Shown here: one piece after another, positions 13,554 through 21,422 of the stretch | Numbering within the stretch: position 1 is the first letter of the stretch | How the letters are laid out: every line of letters begins with the position of its first letter | Assembly (NCBI GenBank): GCA_046153875.1 | Contig: JBJXFE010000048.1 | Coordinates: forward strand, 1-21,433 | From: JBJXFE01 sp046153875 | GTDB lineage: Bacteria; Planctomycetota; Phycisphaerae; Phycisphaerales; UBA1924 | Direction: 5' to 3' | Length of the DNA stretch: 21,433 nt | The notes under the pieces: model-generated | Databases searched by the model: none | What the model was told of the DNA's origin: nothing | What the model saw: the letters and a program-made list of their open reading frames with translations, nothing else | Made by a program: the position numbers and the translations under genes

Positions 13554-14830
13554 TGCCCACCTTCGCGTACCGCACGCTCGCGCCGACCGGGGGGGGCGGG
13601 GCGCTCTCCGCCACGATCGACGCGCCCGACCGGGCCTCGGCCGTCCGCGAGCTTGTCCGCCGCGGCGTCACGCCCAGCACCATCGAACCCCTCGAACTCA
13701 ACGGCGCGGCGGACCCCCCGGCCCGGGGCGACCACGCCGCGCATCCGGCGGGCGCCGCGGCACGGGCCCGTGCGACCGGCTTCCTCTCGCGCCCGGCGAT
13801 GTCGCGCTCCGAGATGGCCTCGTTCGTCCGCGAACTCGCCACGGCCCTGCAGGCCGGCCTGCCGCTGGTGCCCGCGCTGCGCACCATCGCGCGCCAGGGA
13901 CGCAACGAGAACCAGAAGCGGATGCTCGCCACCCTGGTCAGCGACGTGGAGCACGGCAAGAGCCTCGCGGACGCCGCGGCCGCCTGGGGACGCCCGTTCA
14001 GCGAACTGATGATCAACCTGCTCCGCGCGGGCGAGGCGTCCGGGCGGCTGCCGGAGGTCCTCACCCAGGCCGCCAACCTCCTCGACCGCGACGTGAAGCT
14101 GCGCCGATCAATCCTGGCCGCCACGCTCTACCCGATGATCCTCGGCGGGCTCCTGGTCATCGCCGTCATCGTCATCGTCACCTTCATCGTGCCCCGGATC
14201 CTCGAACCCATCCAGAAGAGCGGCAAGCCGCTCCCGGTTCCGACACAGATCGTGCAGGGTGCGGCGGCGTTCTTCGGCGGCTACTGGTGGGCCATTATCC
14301 CGGCCGTCGCCCTCGCCTTCATCGCTGGCTCGCGCGTCTACGCCCGCCCCGCGGCCCGGCTCGAGATCGACCGCGCCCTGCTCAGCGCTCCGCTGCTGGG
14401 CCGGTTGCTCCGCGACGTCGCCGTCGCCCGCTTCACGCGCACGCTGGGCACGCTCACCGCCGCGGGCATCCCCGTGCTCCAGGCCCTGAAGATCACCAAG
14501 GGCACGCTGAGCAACCGCGCCATGGAGGGTGTGATCGACGACGTGTGCGACCAGGTCGCGGCCGGCAAGACCATCGCCGACCCGATGGAGGCCAGCGGCT
14601 ATTTCCCCCCCATGCTCGTCCAGATCGTGAACCTCGGCGAACGCTCGGGCCGCCTCGACGAGATGCTCGGGCAGGCCGCGGGCGCCTTCGAGGAACGCAC
14701 CGAGACCAGCGTCAAGCTCTTCACCACCGCCCTCCCGCCCGTGCTCGTGGTGATCCTCGCGTGCGTCGTCGGGTTCATCGTGCTGGCCATCCTTCTCCCT
14801 CTCTTGCAGCTCCAGGAGTCGCTCTCATGA
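13553..14830 (+). CDS. gspF: Type II secretion inner-membrane platform protein GspF
   Basis: The product (425 aa) is the polytopic platform protein that couples the GspE motor to pseudopilin assembly. It begins MPTFAYRTL as the family does, and carries two homologous GspF domains, about 83-205 (FVRELATALQAGLPLVPAL) and 286-410 (FTRTLGTLTAAGIPVLQAL). Hydrophobic membrane segments lie near 192-216, 243-262 and 393-417. The duplicated GE-x-SGRL motif appears as GEASGRLPEVL (160-170) and GERSGRLDEML (362-372). An Ala/His/Arg-rich linker (about 52-78) is longer than usual. The ATG is within TGATG at the gspE stop, and the gene ends in an ATGA overlap with gspG. Confidence 0.95.
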   Translation: MPTFAYRTLAPTGGGGALSATIDAPDRASAVRELVRRGVTPSTIEPLELNGAADPPARGDHAAHPAGAAARARATGFLSRPAMSRSEMASFVRELATALQAGLPLVPALRTIARQGRNENQKRMLATLVSDVEHGKSLADAAAAWGRPFSELMINLLRAGEASGRLPEVLTQAANLLDRDVKLRRSILAATLYPMILGGLLVIAVIVIVTFIVPRILEPIQKSGKPLPVPTQIVQGAAAFFGGYWWAIIPAVALAFIAGSRVYARPAARLEIDRALLSAPLLGRLLRDVAVARFTRTLGTLTAAGIPVLQALKITKGTLSNRAMEGVIDDVCDQVAAGKTIADPMEASGYFPPMLVQIVNLGERSGRLDEMLGQAAGAFEERTETSVKLFTTALPPVLVVILACVVGFIVLAILLPLLQLQESLS

Positions 14831-15261
14831 GCCGTTCCCGTTCGCCGCACCGCGCCGCCCGCGCGTTCACGATCATCGAGGTCATCGTGATCGTCGTCAT
14901 CCTCGGCGTGCTCGCCGCCGTCATCGCCCCGCGCCTCATCAACCGCATCGGGCAGTCGAAGCAGGCGCTCGCCCAGTCCAACGCCTCGGCGCTCTCCACC
15001 GCGCTCAAGTCCTTCCAGATCGACCACGGCCTGCCCGAAGCCGGCGCGACGATCCGCGTGCTGTGGGAGCGCCCATCCGGCATCGCGGAAACGAAATGGC
15101 AGCCGTACGTGGACAACGCCGACGCTCTGATCGACCCCTGGGGCAAGGAGTTCGTCCTCCTCATCCCCGGCGAACGCAACGCGGACTTCGACATCGTCAG
15201 CTACGGGCGCGACGGGCAGCCCGGCGGCGCCGACGAGGACGCGGACATCGTGAAGCCCTGA
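14827..15261 (+). CDS. gspG: Major pseudopilin GspG
   Basis: The product (144 aa) is the main subunit of the T2SS pseudopilus. The class III leader is short and basic (MSRSRSPHRAARA), followed by FTIIEVIVIVVILGVLAAV, with Glu18 at the essential +5 position and a 20-residue hydrophobic helix. The globular part shows the GspG features LKSFQIDHGLPE (61-72), DPWGKEFVLLIPGE, YGRDGQPGG and a C-terminal acidic GADEDADI resembling the GspG calcium site. The residue before the cut is Ala13 instead of the usual Gly. The start overlaps the gspF stop by 4 nt, and the stop is 2 bp before gspH. Confidence 0.93.
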   Translation: MSRSRSPHRAARAFTIIEVIVIVVILGVLAAVIAPRLINRIGQSKQALAQSNASALSTALKSFQIDHGLPEAGATIRVLWERPSGIAETKWQPYVDNADALIDPWGKEFVLLIPGERNADFDIVSYGRDGQPGGADEDADIVKP

Positions 15262-15263
15262 CC

Positions 15264-15836
15264 ATGCACCGGCCCCGGCACAGCGCGTTCACGCTCATCG
15301 AGCTCATCACGGTGGTGGTGATCCTGGCGGTGCTTTCGGCGATGGTTGTCCCGCGCGTGGTCAACTGGGACGAGCGACGCGCCGAGTCCTCGGTCCGCGA
15401 GGTGGCCGACACGCTCTCCGGCGCGGCCCGCCGACACCTCTTCTCCACCCAGCGGCTCGCCATCGACTTCGCGGAAGGACGGCTGCGCGTTCTGACGCTC
15501 CGCCTGCGCGACCCGGGCTCGTTCTCCACCAACGACCAGTCCTGGCTCGAAGACCCGCTCACGCCGAGCGTGCAGCTCACCGACCTCGAACTCATCGAAG
15601 CCTCCGCCGACGGGCGGGCCCTCGACCCGCGCCGCTTCCGCGTCGACCTCCCCGCCGCCGAGCCGCGCCCGCAGATCGTCCTCCGCCTCGCCATGACGGG
15701 GGGACGCAACCGCACGGAGTGGCTCATCCACCTCCCCCCGACCGCGGATCGTGCGGCCGTGACCACCGACGCCGACGCGGTCTTCGACACGCGCCTCGAC
15801 CTCGACCGGGCGGGCCTGAGGGACGAGCCGTGGTGA
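15264..15836 (+). CDS. gspH: Minor pseudopilin GspH-like
   Basis: The product (190 aa) has a very short leader, MHRPRHSA, then FTLIELITVVVILAVLSAMVV with Glu13 at +5. The cut would again follow Ala rather than Gly. The remaining part (about 35-190) is a beta-rich soluble domain with SSVREVADTLSGAARRHLF just after the helix, as in GspH/FimT pseudopilins, which cap the pseudopilus. Assignment as H rests on position between gspG and the gspI-like gene and on this helix-plus-beta pattern. The stop overlaps the next start by 4 nt (GTGA). Confidence 0.8.
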   Translation: MHRPRHSAFTLIELITVVVILAVLSAMVVPRVVNWDERRAESSVREVADTLSGAARRHLFSTQRLAIDFAEGRLRVLTLRLRDPGSFSTNDQSWLEDPLTPSVQLTDLELIEASADGRALDPRRFRVDLPAAEPRPQIVLRLAMTGGRNRTEWLIHLPPTADRAAVTTDADAVFDTRLDLDRAGLRDEPW

Positions 15837-16267
15837 GCCGCACCAACCGCCGGGGCGTGGTGCTGGTGGACGCGATCGTCGGATCGCTCCTCCTGGGCGT
15901 CGTCCTCGCCGTGATCCTCGGCCTCGCCGGGCGCTCGCTCACCGCGCAGATGCGCGGCGAAGAGCTCCGCACCGCCGCCATGCTCCTCGACGAGCAGCTC
16001 AACCTCGTGCTGATGCGCGGCCCCGACGAATACGCCTCGCGATTCGACTCCGAAGGCCCGTGCGACGCCCCGTTCAACCGCTATTCCTACCGCCTGGACA
16101 TCACCGACGGGCAATCCGGCGCCCCCTACCGCGTTCGAGCCACGGTGAGCTGGGTCTCCGGCGGCCGCACCCGCGCCGAATCCGTCGAGACGTGCATGGC
16201 CCCGCGGCTGGGCGACGACCCCGACCCCGAGCGCCGACCCGAGGAAGCGGTGGACCGATGGGAGTAA
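15833..16267 (+). CDS. gspI: Minor pseudopilin GspI-like
   Basis: The product is 144 aa if it starts at the GTG that overlaps the gspH stop, the pattern used by its neighbours; a second GTG lies one codon earlier. The leader MSRTNRRG precedes VVLVDAIVGSLLLGVVLAVI, a prepilin-type hydrophobic helix. Unlike most pseudopilins it has Val at +1 and Asp13 in place of Glu at +5. The soluble part is short, with two Cys (C77, C121) that could form a disulphide. It is called GspI by order and size, since GspI normally sits between H and J and forms the tip complex with J and K. It overlaps gspJ by 10 nt. Confidence 0.72.
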   Translation: MSRTNRRGVVLVDAIVGSLLLGVVLAVILGLAGRSLTAQMRGEELRTAAMLLDEQLNLVLMRGPDEYASRFDSEGPCDAPFNRYSYRLDITDGQSGAPYRVRATVSWVSGGRTRAESVETCMAPRLGDDPDPERRPEEAVDRWE

Positions 16268-17022
16268 GCCCTCGTCATCTCGCGCCACGCCGGGGCTTCA
16301 CTCTTGTTGAAGTCGTCGTCGCCTCCATCGTCTGCGCCATCATCGCCGCCGCCACCGCGACCGCCGTCGGCCAGATCGCCCGCGTCAAGGAGCAGTCCCT
16401 CGCGCGCCGCCAGGCCCACGCCCGGGCCGACGCCGCCGCCTCGCGCATCGCCCTCGACGCCCTCGCCGCCGTGCGCCACCACGACCTGCGGTTCTGCAAG
16501 GTCCAGCTCATCGACGGCGGCGCGAGCGCCGACCAGCTGATCGTCCTCACGCGCTCGGTGCGGCGTGTCCGCGCCGAGGGCTCGGCCGAGGGCGGCGTCT
16601 ACGAGGTCCAGTATCGCATCGCCCCGCGCGACGCCCTCGACCTCACGCCCGCCCTCTGGCGACGCGCCGACCCCGCCTTCGACCCCTCGCTCGACGCGGG
16701 GGGCGTCGCCGAGCCCGCCGTCGCGGGCGTCCGCGAGCTCTCCATCCAGGCCACCGACGGGGAGTCGTGGTTCGACGCCTGGGACTCCGACTCCGACGGC
16801 GTGCCGCACGGGCTGCGGATCACCGCCGTCGGCGTGAGCGACAACGGGCAGGTGACGGCGGTCGCACGCCGGGCCGTCGCCCTCGACCAGTTCCCCGTCC
16901 CCTACGAGACGGAAGAGGCCGAATCGACCACGCCGTCCACGGACTCGGGCAGCGCGCCTACGGGAACGTCCACAACCACCGGCGGCGCAGGCGGGACCAA
17001 CACCGGCGGAGGTGGGCGATGA
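16258..17022 (+). CDS. gspJ: Minor pseudopilin GspJ
   Basis: The product (254 aa) has leader MGVSPRHLAPRRG and a canonical cut before FTLVEVVVASIVCAIIAAAT, with Glu18 at +5. The soluble domain shows GspJ-like order: ARADAAASRIALDALAAV after the helix, a strand-rich middle (VYEVQYRIAPRD) and VRELSIQATDGESWFDAWDSD near 161-181, matching the GspJ segment that describes a residue pair before a W-x-x-x-W-like stretch. The last 35 or so residues are a Thr/Ser/Gly tail of low complexity. It starts inside the end of the gspI-like gene and ends in an ATGA overlap with gspK. Confidence 0.85.
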   Translation: MGVSPRHLAPRRGFTLVEVVVASIVCAIIAAATATAVGQIARVKEQSLARRQAHARADAAASRIALDALAAVRHHDLRFCKVQLIDGGASADQLIVLTRSVRRVRAEGSAEGGVYEVQYRIAPRDALDLTPALWRRADPAFDPSLDAGGVAEPAVAGVRELSIQATDGESWFDAWDSDSDGVPHGLRITAVGVSDNGQVTAVARRAVALDQFPVPYETEEAESTTPSTDSGSAPTGTSTTTGGAGGTNTGGGGR

Positions 17023-18359
17023 TCCGCCGCTCCCCACGCTTCCTCCTGGCCGGCCGCCGCGGCTTCGCCACGTTCCTCGTGCTCTGGGTCGTCGGGCTCG
17101 CCGGCGTCGTCATCATCGCCGTGCAATCCGCGGCCCTCGCCGAGGCCGTCGAGGGCCGCGAATCGCTCGCTCGCGTCCGCGCCTACTGGGCCGCACGCGG
17201 CGGCGTCGAGTCCACCATCGCCCGCCTCGGCTACGCCACCGAAAACCCCGACCTCACCGACGCCTTCACCATCCTCGACGACCTGACCGACGCCGCCGAG
17301 GGCCGGTTCGACGGCGCCCTCTACCGCATCTCCTTCACCGACGAGGGCGAGGAGGTCCTCGGCCCGGCCGACGGCCACGCGAAGATCAACGTGAACCGCA
17401 TGACCCGCGAGGGCCTCCTTCTGCTCCCGTACATGACGGAAGACGTCGCCGACAGCATCCTCGATTGGATCGACGACGACGACGACTCCAACCCGCTCGG
17501 CGCGGAGGTGGGGTTCTACCAGTCGCTCCCGTTCGGGTATGAGCCGCGCAACGCACCCATGCGCACCCCCCACGAGCTCGAACTCGTCGCCGGCTCGTAC
17601 GACGCCTACGTCCGCGGGGAGGACTGGAACCTCAACGCCCGCCTCGACCCCAACGAGGACGACGGCGACGACTCCTGGCCCCCGGACGACGCCGACGGCA
17701 AGCTCGACGGCGGCTGGTCCGGCCTGCTCACCGCGCTGAGCGTGGACGACGTGCTCACCCCCTCGGGCGAGGCCCGGCTCGACCTCAAGACCGCGGCGGC
17801 CTCCGACGTGCAGCAGCGCACCGGGATCTCGCGCGAGCATTCCGACGTCATCGTGAACTACGTCGCGGCCAGCGCCAACGCGAGCATGCGCGACTTCATC
17901 CGCTCGAATCTCAGCGCCCTCATCCAGGCCGCCGGCAACAACCCGCAGACCACCCCCGGCTCCTCGCCGCTGACCAACGAGGAGATGACCAGGCTCCTCG
18001 ACGAGTGCGGGATCGGCGCCGAGGAGCCCGGCCCGCGCCCCGGCAAGCTCAACATCAACACCTGCGCCGCCGAGACGCTCCAGTACCTCCCCGGCCTCGA
18101 CCCCGCCATCGCGGACTCCATCGTCGTCGCCCGCGACTCGCGCCCCGAGGGGTTCACGTCCGTGGTCGGCCTCATCGACGCGGGCGTCGTCAGCCGCGCC
18201 CAGCTCGCCCGCATCTACGACCTCATCACCGTCCGCTCGAACGTGTATGTTGTCTCCAGCCGGGGGCGCGACGCCGCCACCGGGCTCGAAGTGGAGATCA
18301 TCGCCACCCTCGACCGATCGACCCTGCCCGTGACCATCAGCGACCTCGTGATCCGATGA
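17019..18359 (+). CDS. gspK: Minor pseudopilin GspK
   Basis: The product (446 aa) is the large pseudopilin that tops the pseudopilus. The leader ends RRG before FATFLVLWVVGLAGVVIIAV, lacking Glu at +5 as GspK normally does. HAKINVNRMT (120-129) and DWIDDDDD (149-156) match the conserved GspK core and its calcium-binding turn. A second helix-hairpin-helix-like unit, KLNINTCAAETLQYLPGLDPAIADSI, spans 343-368. Between them lies an insert with an Asp-rich run, LDPNEDDGDDSWPPDDADG (209-227), reminiscent of calcium-binding loops. It is longer than typical GspK (about 320-330 aa). ATGA overlaps join it to both neighbours. Confidence 0.92.
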   Translation: MIRRSPRFLLAGRRGFATFLVLWVVGLAGVVIIAVQSAALAEAVEGRESLARVRAYWAARGGVESTIARLGYATENPDLTDAFTILDDLTDAAEGRFDGALYRISFTDEGEEVLGPADGHAKINVNRMTREGLLLLPYMTEDVADSILDWIDDDDDSNPLGAEVGFYQSLPFGYEPRNAPMRTPHELELVAGSYDAYVRGEDWNLNARLDPNEDDGDDSWPPDDADGKLDGGWSGLLTALSVDDVLTPSGEARLDLKTAAASDVQQRTGISREHSDVIVNYVAASANASMRDFIRSNLSALIQAAGNNPQTTPGSSPLTNEEMTRLLDECGIGAEEPGPRPGKLNINTCAAETLQYLPGLDPAIADSIVVARDSRPEGFTSVVGLIDAGVVSRAQLARIYDLITVRSNVYVVSSRGRDAATGLEVEIIATLDRSTLPVTISDLVIR

Positions 18360-20155
18360 CCACCGCCGCGACCAACCCGAGCCCCGCTCCCGCGAGCGAC
18401 GCCGCGCCGCCGACGGCGCCCACGACGCGTGTCGCCGCCCTGCACCGCCGCGGCGATTCGTGGCGGCTCGTGGTCGTCGAGGGTTCGCCGCGACCGCGTC
18501 TGATCGAAGCGATCACGCTCACCGGCGACACGGCCCAGGCGTTGAGCGAGGCCCACAAGCGCTCGCGCTTCAGCCTGCTCGTGCGCGTCGCGCCCGGGCG
18601 CGGCACCATCGCCCGCAGCGCCTCCGTGCCCGTGGGCAAACCCGAAGAGACCGCGGCCGCGCTGGGCCTGCTCGCCGAGGCCCAGTTCCCCGGGACGCTC
18701 CCCCCCCACCGCCGCGCCGCCGGCGTCATCGCCGACGGCTCGACCAACGGCACGCGCGCCGTCCTCATGACCGGATGGGACGGCCCCGCCGACCCGGCCG
18801 GGCCGATGCTCAAGCGCGTCCGCGAAACCTGGACCACCGAGATCGCGGCGCTGGCCGTGCTCCGTGGCAATGAGAGCCCGTGGGCCGCCTGCACCGACCC
18901 CGCCGAGGGGTCGGTCTCGGTGCTCGCCACAGGCCCGGACCGCACCGCGGCCCGCGTGCTCATCGAGGATGCGGTGTCCCCCGCTCGCTTCCGCCAGTCC
19001 GCCGCCCGCGTGGTGTCCGAGACCTGCGCCGCCGTGGGCCTCGACGTCGTCGCCCGTGACCTGACGGGCGTCGCCATGGACCCGCGCGCCGCCGCGCACC
19101 TGCGCGCCACCATCACCGGCGTCCCCGACGAGCGCGTGTGGTTGGAGGACTACGGCATCGCGCTCGGCGCGGCCCTGGCCGCGAGCAGCACCGACCCGCT
19201 CTCGCGCGGGCTCGCGTCGATGCAGGAGTCGGCCCCGAGCGAGCACGCCTCGCCGATCGAACGCACCGTCAGGTGGCTCGCCCGACCCCGCAACGCCGGC
19301 CTCGCCCTGGCCGCCGCCGCGGGCCTCATGCTTCTCGGCCCGCTCGCCCTCGCCGGCGCTCGGCTCGCCATCCTCCAGGCCAAGAGCGCGGGGCTCGCCG
19401 ACCGCACGAAGGTCCACGCCGAGCAGAAGCTCCGCACCGCCCTCTACGAGCAGCTCCGCGCGTCGCGATGGCCCATGACCAAGCTGCTCGCCGACGCCAC
19501 CGCCGCCGCACCGGTCGGCGTCACCGCGGACTCGATCACCATCAACGGCGAGCAGGGTGTGACGATCCAGGGCTCGGCCGACAACCCCACCCTCGTCAAC
19601 CAGTTCCAGGCGAACCTCAACGCCACGCGGATCTTCGGCACCGTCAAGGCCCCGCGGGTCGTCGCGTCCGGCTCCGGCGTCGAGTTCGACCTCACGGCCA
19701 CGATCACCAACCCGCACGCCAAGGCGGCGGCCGCCGACGATTTCGCGGCCAAGCCGCTCGCGGTCCGCTTGTACGGAGAGGGTGCGTCGAACACGGCCGC
19801 CCCCCGCGGCGGTGCGGCGTCATCCGAATCGCCGCGGCCCGCGTCGCGCGGCGCCCGACGCGCCGAGACCGAGCGCCCCGCTTCGTCCGAGCGATCCGGC
19901 GACGACAGCCCGCGCGAATCGCGCCGGCCCAGTTCGTCCGCGGGTGGCGGCGAGCCGCCTCCTCCTCTCACGGAGGCTCAGATCAAGGCCATGGATCGAA
20001 CCATGACCATGAAGGAAATGTCCGCGCGGCGTACATACGCGCAGCACAACCCCACCACGGACGCGGCGACGAAGGCTCGGCTCAGCGACGACGTACGCCA
20101 GCTCCAGGAGCACCTGAAGGTGCTCAACGCCGCTCCACCGGGAGGCGCCCCATGA
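18356..20155 (+). CDS. gspL: GspL-like platform protein (PilM/PilN-type fusion)
   Basis: The product (599 aa) has a disordered Ala/Pro/Thr start (1-24), a cytoplasmic domain (about 25-280) with actin-like PilM/GspL character, one membrane segment (about 313-340), and a periplasmic PilN-like ferredoxin-fold domain (about 355-452; LRTALYEQLRASRWP, then VTADSITINGEQGVTIQGSA as the key strands). A Ser/Arg/Pro-rich linker (about 475-537) leads to an extra helical tail (538-595) not usual in GspL, which is normally about 400 aa. GspL recruits GspE to the membrane through its cytoplasmic domain. Sequence divergence is high, so the call rests on architecture and position between gspK and the gspM-like gene. 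Confidence 0.78.
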   Translation: MTTAATNPSPAPASDAAPPTAPTTRVAALHRRGDSWRLVVVEGSPRPRLIEAITLTGDTAQALSEAHKRSRFSLLVRVAPGRGTIARSASVPVGKPEETAAALGLLAEAQFPGTLPPHRRAAGVIADGSTNGTRAVLMTGWDGPADPAGPMLKRVRETWTTEIAALAVLRGNESPWAACTDPAEGSVSVLATGPDRTAARVLIEDAVSPARFRQSAARVVSETCAAVGLDVVARDLTGVAMDPRAAAHLRATITGVPDERVWLEDYGIALGAALAASSTDPLSRGLASMQESAPSEHASPIERTVRWLARPRNAGLALAAAAGLMLLGPLALAGARLAILQAKSAGLADRTKVHAEQKLRTALYEQLRASRWPMTKLLADATAAAPVGVTADSITINGEQGVTIQGSADNPTLVNQFQANLNATRIFGTVKAPRVVASGSGVEFDLTATITNPHAKAAAADDFAAKPLAVRLYGEGASNTAAPRGGAASSESPRPASRGARRAETERPASSERSGDDSPRESRRPSSSAGGGEPPPPLTEAQIKAMDRTMTMKEMSARRTYAQHNPTTDAATKARLSDDVRQLQEHLKVLNAAPPGGAP

Positions 20156-20736
20156 GCCGCCTCCTCGACGTGTACCGCACGCTACCCCGTGCCGCACGCT
20201 GGGGCGTGCTCGCGCTCGCCGGCGTGCTGGCCTACTTCGTCGTCGTCGAGCCCGTGATGGACCAGACCAACGCATGGGCGTCGAAGGCCAACGCGAGGGC
20301 CGACGCCATCGCGCTCGTCCGCTCAGGGGGGGGCGCCGAAGACGACGCCGTCTCGCTCGGCCTGAAGCAGTTCGGCAACGTCCTCCCGCCGGGCGATCCG
20401 CGGGAGCGTGCCGTGGCCTTCCACACGAAAGTCCTGGAGGTCATCGAGAAGCACGGCGTGAAGAACCACACGAGCACGAACCGAAATGCCCCGCTCAGCC
20501 GCGGCCCGCTGCTCACGGCGCTCGCGCCGGCCAACACCGTCGATCGCCTCATCCGCGAGGTCAAGTTCGAAGCCACCCCCGAGACGCTCGCCGCGGTCAT
20601 CGCCGACCTCGAGCGGACGCCCGAGGTCGCCGCCGTCACCCGCGTGCAGGTCCGCAAGGGCGAGAACGGACGGATGGTGCAGGCGACGATCGACGCGGAG
20701 GCATGGGTCCTGGCCAAGGGGAACGCGGGCCGATGA
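20152..20736 (+). CDS. gspM: GspM-like (PilO-like) platform protein
   Basis: The product (194 aa) has a short cytoplasmic start, one membrane helix (about 16-33), a helical stretch with VEPVMDQTNAWASKANARADA, and a periplasmic ferredoxin-like part (about 85-190) with VKFEATPETLAAVIADLER and VTRVQVRKGENGRMVQATIDAEAW, typical of GspM/PilO. GspM pairs with GspL to form the inner-membrane platform. It follows the gspL-like gene with an ATGA overlap and overlaps the next start in the same way. Identity to known GspM is not obvious by eye; architecture and order carry the call. Confidence 0.75.
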   Translation: MSRLLDVYRTLPRAARWGVLALAGVLAYFVVVEPVMDQTNAWASKANARADAIALVRSGGGAEDDAVSLGLKQFGNVLPPGDPRERAVAFHTKVLEVIEKHGVKNHTSTNRNAPLSRGPLLTALAPANTVDRLIREVKFEATPETLAAVIADLERTPEVAAVTRVQVRKGENGRMVQATIDAEAWVLAKGNAGR

Positions 20737-21422
20737 ACACCGGCACCGACAACCCGGGCGACGCGGGCCGGATCGGCGTGCCGGGCATAGCCGCCGTCCT
20801 CGCGATCGTCGCCGCCGTCGTCGTGCTGCTGGTCTCAACCCGCGGCCTGCTCGCCGCCGTCTTCACCGCCGGGGTCAGCGCCGCCGACTCCCCCCAGGAG
20901 CGCGAGCGGCTCGCCGTCGAGGCCTACGCGACCGCGATCGACGCCCATGCGAACCAGTTCAACGGCCGGTCGATCCTCTTCGTGCCCGGACCTCCGCCGC
21001 CCCCGCCGCCGCCGCCCGCACCGGTCGTCGAGAACACCGATCCCCCGCCGCCACCGCCCCCCGCGACCTACGGCGGGCCGAAACTGATCGGCATCGCCGA
21101 CGGCCTCGCCTGGTTCGACGACGGCACGAAGCTCGGCGCGGACGGATCGAAGGGCGACCTGAAGGTGCTCTCGCTCGACGCCCCATGGAACGTTCAGGTC
21201 GAGTGGAAGGGCGTCGCCTTCGCCGTCAGTCTCTTCGCCCGCGACTCCGTGGTGATCCGCGAGGCCGGCGCGCCACCCGCCGCCGCCGCACCCCTGACAC
21301 CCGAAGAGCTGAATCCCAAGCCCAAGGCCGAACCCAGGCCCGAGCCCCCACCGACGCCGGTGCAGGACGGCGTCCCGCTCCCGTCGCAACCCGCGCCGCC
21401 GCCCCCGCCCCCCCCGCGATGA
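20733..21422 (+). CDS. GspC-like proline-rich inner-membrane protein
   Basis: The product (229 aa) has one N-terminal membrane helix (about 18-45), a proline-rich region with two poly-Pro runs (87-95 and 104-110), a small beta domain (about 112-176; PKLIGIADGLAWFDDGTKLG then LKVLSLDAPWNVQVEWKG as key strands), and a long Pro-rich tail ending in seven prolines. The order of membrane helix, Pro-rich linker and small beta domain matches GspC, whose HR domain contacts the secretin GspD, but there is no PDZ or coiled-coil end. A role as the platform-to-secretin link is therefore likely but not certain. ATGA overlaps join it to both neighbours. Confidence 0.62.
   Translation: MNTGTDNPGDAGRIGVPGIAAVLAIVAAVVVLLVSTRGLLAAVFTAGVSAADSPQERERLAVEAYATAIDAHANQFNGRSILFVPGPPPPPPPPPAPVVENTDPPPPPPPATYGGPKLIGIADGLAWFDDGTKLGADGSKGDLKVLSLDAPWNVQVEWKGVAFAVSLFARDSVVIREAGAPPAAAAPLTPEELNPKPKAEPRPEPPPTPVQDGVPLPSQPAPPPPPPPR

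Noticed and set aside
11886..18359. Type IV pilus rather than type II secretion cluster
   Set aside because: GspG-type acidic calcium end, a GspK-like large pseudopilin with DWIDDDDD, and GspL/M order fit T2SS. No PilT or major pilin is present, though the distinction is not absolute.
20990..21065. Repeat array from CCG runs in the GspC-like gene
   Set aside because: These runs are codons of the poly-proline segments within the coding frame, not an independent DNA repeat.
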